From Desulfuromonadales bacterium (GTDB taxonomy: Bacteria; Desulfobacterota; Desulfuromonadia; Desulfuromonadales; BM103), in NCBI GenBank assembly GCA_029859485.1, contig JAOUDB010000137.1, positions 1 through 7,053 of the forward strand: a stretch of 7,053 nt of DNA, written 5' to 3'. Below the pieces are notes generated by a model, which saw only the letters and a list, made by a program, of their open reading frames with translations, was not told the DNA's origin and made no database searches. Positions 5,931-7,053 of this stretch are shown here, in pieces; the first letter of the stretch is position 1, and each line of letters begins with the position of its first letter. The position numbers and the translations under genes are program-made.

Positions 5931-6080
5931 TATTCACTCCTTCTTTCGTCTATACACAAAATTCGTAATAAACTGCCTAAATTTTAAGGAACCGTCAAGT
6001 CGGAAGTTTTTTGAAACGGCAATGGTACAGCTATAGGTGCTCGACGTACGTATTCTTAGCCATTAAAAGGTGGGGCGTAG
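5931..6080 (-). promoter_or_regulatory. 150-nt intergenic region, likely promoter/operator of the regulator-ligase operon
   Basis: This AT-rich gap lies between the M24 peptidase stop and the XRE-cupin start. On the minus strand it contains a good -35-like TTGACG (5993-5998) but no -10 box at 16-18 nt; TATAGA (5949-5954) is -10-like but lacks a matching -35. An 8-bp palindrome ACGTACGT (6044-6051) is a possible but unproven operator. No clear terminator follows the peptidase, so read-through from it remains possible. Only the position argues strongly for a promoter. Confidence 0.35.
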
Positions 6081-7053
6081 CTATAAAACGATTAATTCAT
6101 CTTCGAGAGAAGTCAGTCTGTCTCCACCATGCTTGCTCACGACAAAGGTATTTTCAATCCCGACAACGCCGCTGCCAGGGAAAACAAACTTTGGCTCAAC
6201 GGCTATCGTCTGGTTCAGCATCAGGGGGGCGTTGAAACCTTTTGCGAGCACCGGCATTTCGTCCAGTTCGAGGCCGACACCGTGACCTACGAATTTGGCC
6301 TGTTCGCCGGGTGCCCCCATAAAGCAAGTGCCAAAGCCGGCATGAGTCGCCATCTGTTCAGCGAGGTCGAATATTTCGGCGCAAAGTGCGCCGGGATGCA
6401 TGGCCTCTGCTATGGTCGCCTGAATCGTGAGAGCCGTGTCAAAGGCTCGCTGCAAGTCGGGTGCAAGATTACCGATGACGAACATACGCGTCATGTCGAG
6501 AATGTACCCGTCGAAGACACCGGTATAGTCAATCAGGATCGCTTCGTCACGGTTGATGGTTTTCTTTGAAGCACCGTGTGGAGAGGCTTTTGACATGCCC
6601 GAACCGGTCACGGCACCATCAAAGAATCCCGGTGTACAGCCATGATCGCCAGAGACAGCCAGACCCTGAAAGAGTTCCTGGTTGTAGGCGCGCATGCGTA
6701 CGTAGCCTTCTCCGCCAATTTTGCGCAGGCGCATTTCAAACTCTGCCGCCAAGTCTACTTCTCTCATGCCGGCTCGTAGAAAGTCGGGAATCTGGGCGAA
6801 GACGCTACAGAGTTTTTCTCCTCCCACGCGCATCACGGCAAGCTCCTGGGCCGATTTGACTGAGCGCAGGTCACGGTTGACGGCAGAGATATCAGCAAAG
6901 GTGCTGTCGGGCAGCAGTTTGGTGAAGTAGTTGTATTGCTGGACCGTCAGCACATCAAAGGTCATTCCGATTCGGACAGCATTACCAGGCAGGGAGGCTG
7001 CAAACTCTTTGCTGGAAGGAAAGGGGAGGACTCGGTCGATGAGCGCTTCTGCG
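6081..7053 (-). CDS. M24 family metallopeptidase (Xaa-Pro aminopeptidase/dipeptidase type), N-terminus beyond window
   Basis: A cytoplasmic pita-bread-fold metallopeptidase that removes residues next to proline from peptides. The frame stays open to the right edge, so about 323 C-terminal residues are visible and the true start lies outside. Counting from the methionine at 6963-6965, all five dinuclear metal ligands are present: D146 (IDYTG), D157 (LDMTR), H228 (GHGVGLELDE), E257 (VEPKF) and E271 (GIENTF). The residues before about 30 belong to the end of a creatinase-type N-terminal domain, as in Xaa-Pro aminopeptidases, which makes plain methionine aminopeptidase unlikely. The methionine at 6965 has no reason to be the start because sense codons continue upstream without a stop. 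It is 150 nt upstream of the regulator gene in the same direction. A role in peptide and amino-acid use would fit the downstream 2-oxoacid enzyme, but that link is inference. Confidence 0.88.
   Translation of the reverse strand, partial: AEALIDRVLPFPSSKEFAASLPGNAVRIGMTFDVLTVQQYNYFTKLLPDSTFADISAVNRDLRSVKSAQELAVMRVGGEKLCSVFAQIPDFLRAGMREVDLAAEFEMRLRKIGGEGYVRMRAYNQELFQGLAVSGDHGCTPGFFDGAVTGSGMSKASPHGASKKTINRDEAILIDYTGVFDGYILDMTRMFVIGNLAPDLQRAFDTALTIQATIAEAMHPGALCAEIFDLAEQMATHAGFGTCFMGAPGEQAKFVGHGVGLELDEMPVLAKGFNAPLMLNQTIAVEPKFVFPGSGVVGIENTFVVSKHGGDRLTSLEDELIVL

Noticed and set aside
5529..5987. 152-residue plus-strand ORF opposite the XRE-cupin gene
   Set aside because: It is antisense to a well-supported regulator gene and no domain is visible.
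6044..6051. ACGTACGT palindrome as an operator for the XRE-cupin regulator
   Set aside because: Eight bases of palindrome are expected by chance at this scale and no second copy lies nearby; it is mentioned only as a possibility under the intergenic region.
6050..6090. Terminator after the M24 peptidase (TAGC...GCTA arms)
   Set aside because: The arms are only 4 bp with a long loop and no T run follows, so it does not qualify as an intrinsic terminator.
6129..6569. 146-residue plus-strand ORF opposite the M24 peptidase
   Set aside because: It is the complement of the conserved metal-ligand region of the peptidase and shows no family features.

Overview
The window reads as a piece of an anaerobic bacterial chromosome of moderate GC. 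It is most like the Desulfuromonadales/Geobacterales side of the former Deltaproteobacteria. That placement is an inference from the ferredoxin-linked 2-oxoacid oxidoreductase, the XRE-cupin regulator beside an acyl-CoA ligase, and the style of the HtpG N-terminus; no 16S or other phylogenetic marker is present. I see no rRNA, tRNA, CRISPR array, insertion sequence or phage gene.

Positions 476-7053 are almost entirely minus-strand genes in one direction. In transcription order they are: an M24 family Xaa-Pro peptidase (cut by the right edge), an XRE-cupin regulator, a FadD-type AMP-forming acyl-CoA ligase, and the gamma, delta, alpha and beta subunits of a pyruvate/2-oxoacid:ferredoxin oxidoreductase. 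The four oxidoreductase genes overlap by 8, 8 and 4 nt. The regulator and ligase are 14 nt apart. A 172-nt spacer with two possible hairpins separates the ligase from the oxidoreductase genes. The enzymes interlock: the oxidoreductase interconverts 2-oxoacid + CoA with acyl-CoA + CO2 + reduced ferredoxin, and the ligase interconverts free acid and acyl-CoA. The set could therefore oxidise 2-oxoacids from amino acids, or activate scavenged organic acids and reductively carboxylate them. The substrate cannot be read from the sequence.

Positions 1-475 run the other way (plus strand). They hold the end of an unidentified small gene and then what looks like a deletion scar of htpG (bacterial Hsp90): start codon, ribosome binding site and about 22 N-terminal codons, joined out of frame to about 20 C-terminal codons and the stop, with the roughly 600 residues between them missing. 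Its Shine-Dalgarno lies inside a hairpin followed by seven T, which could act as an RNA thermometer or as a terminator. A strong bidirectional terminator at 406-450 separates this remnant from the convergent oxidoreductase operon.

I find no clearly new multi-gene system. The points most worth a second look are the htpG scar, the hairpin over its ribosome binding site, the widened first [4Fe-4S] motif in the delta subunit, and the regulator-ligase-oxidoreductase module with its structured spacer.
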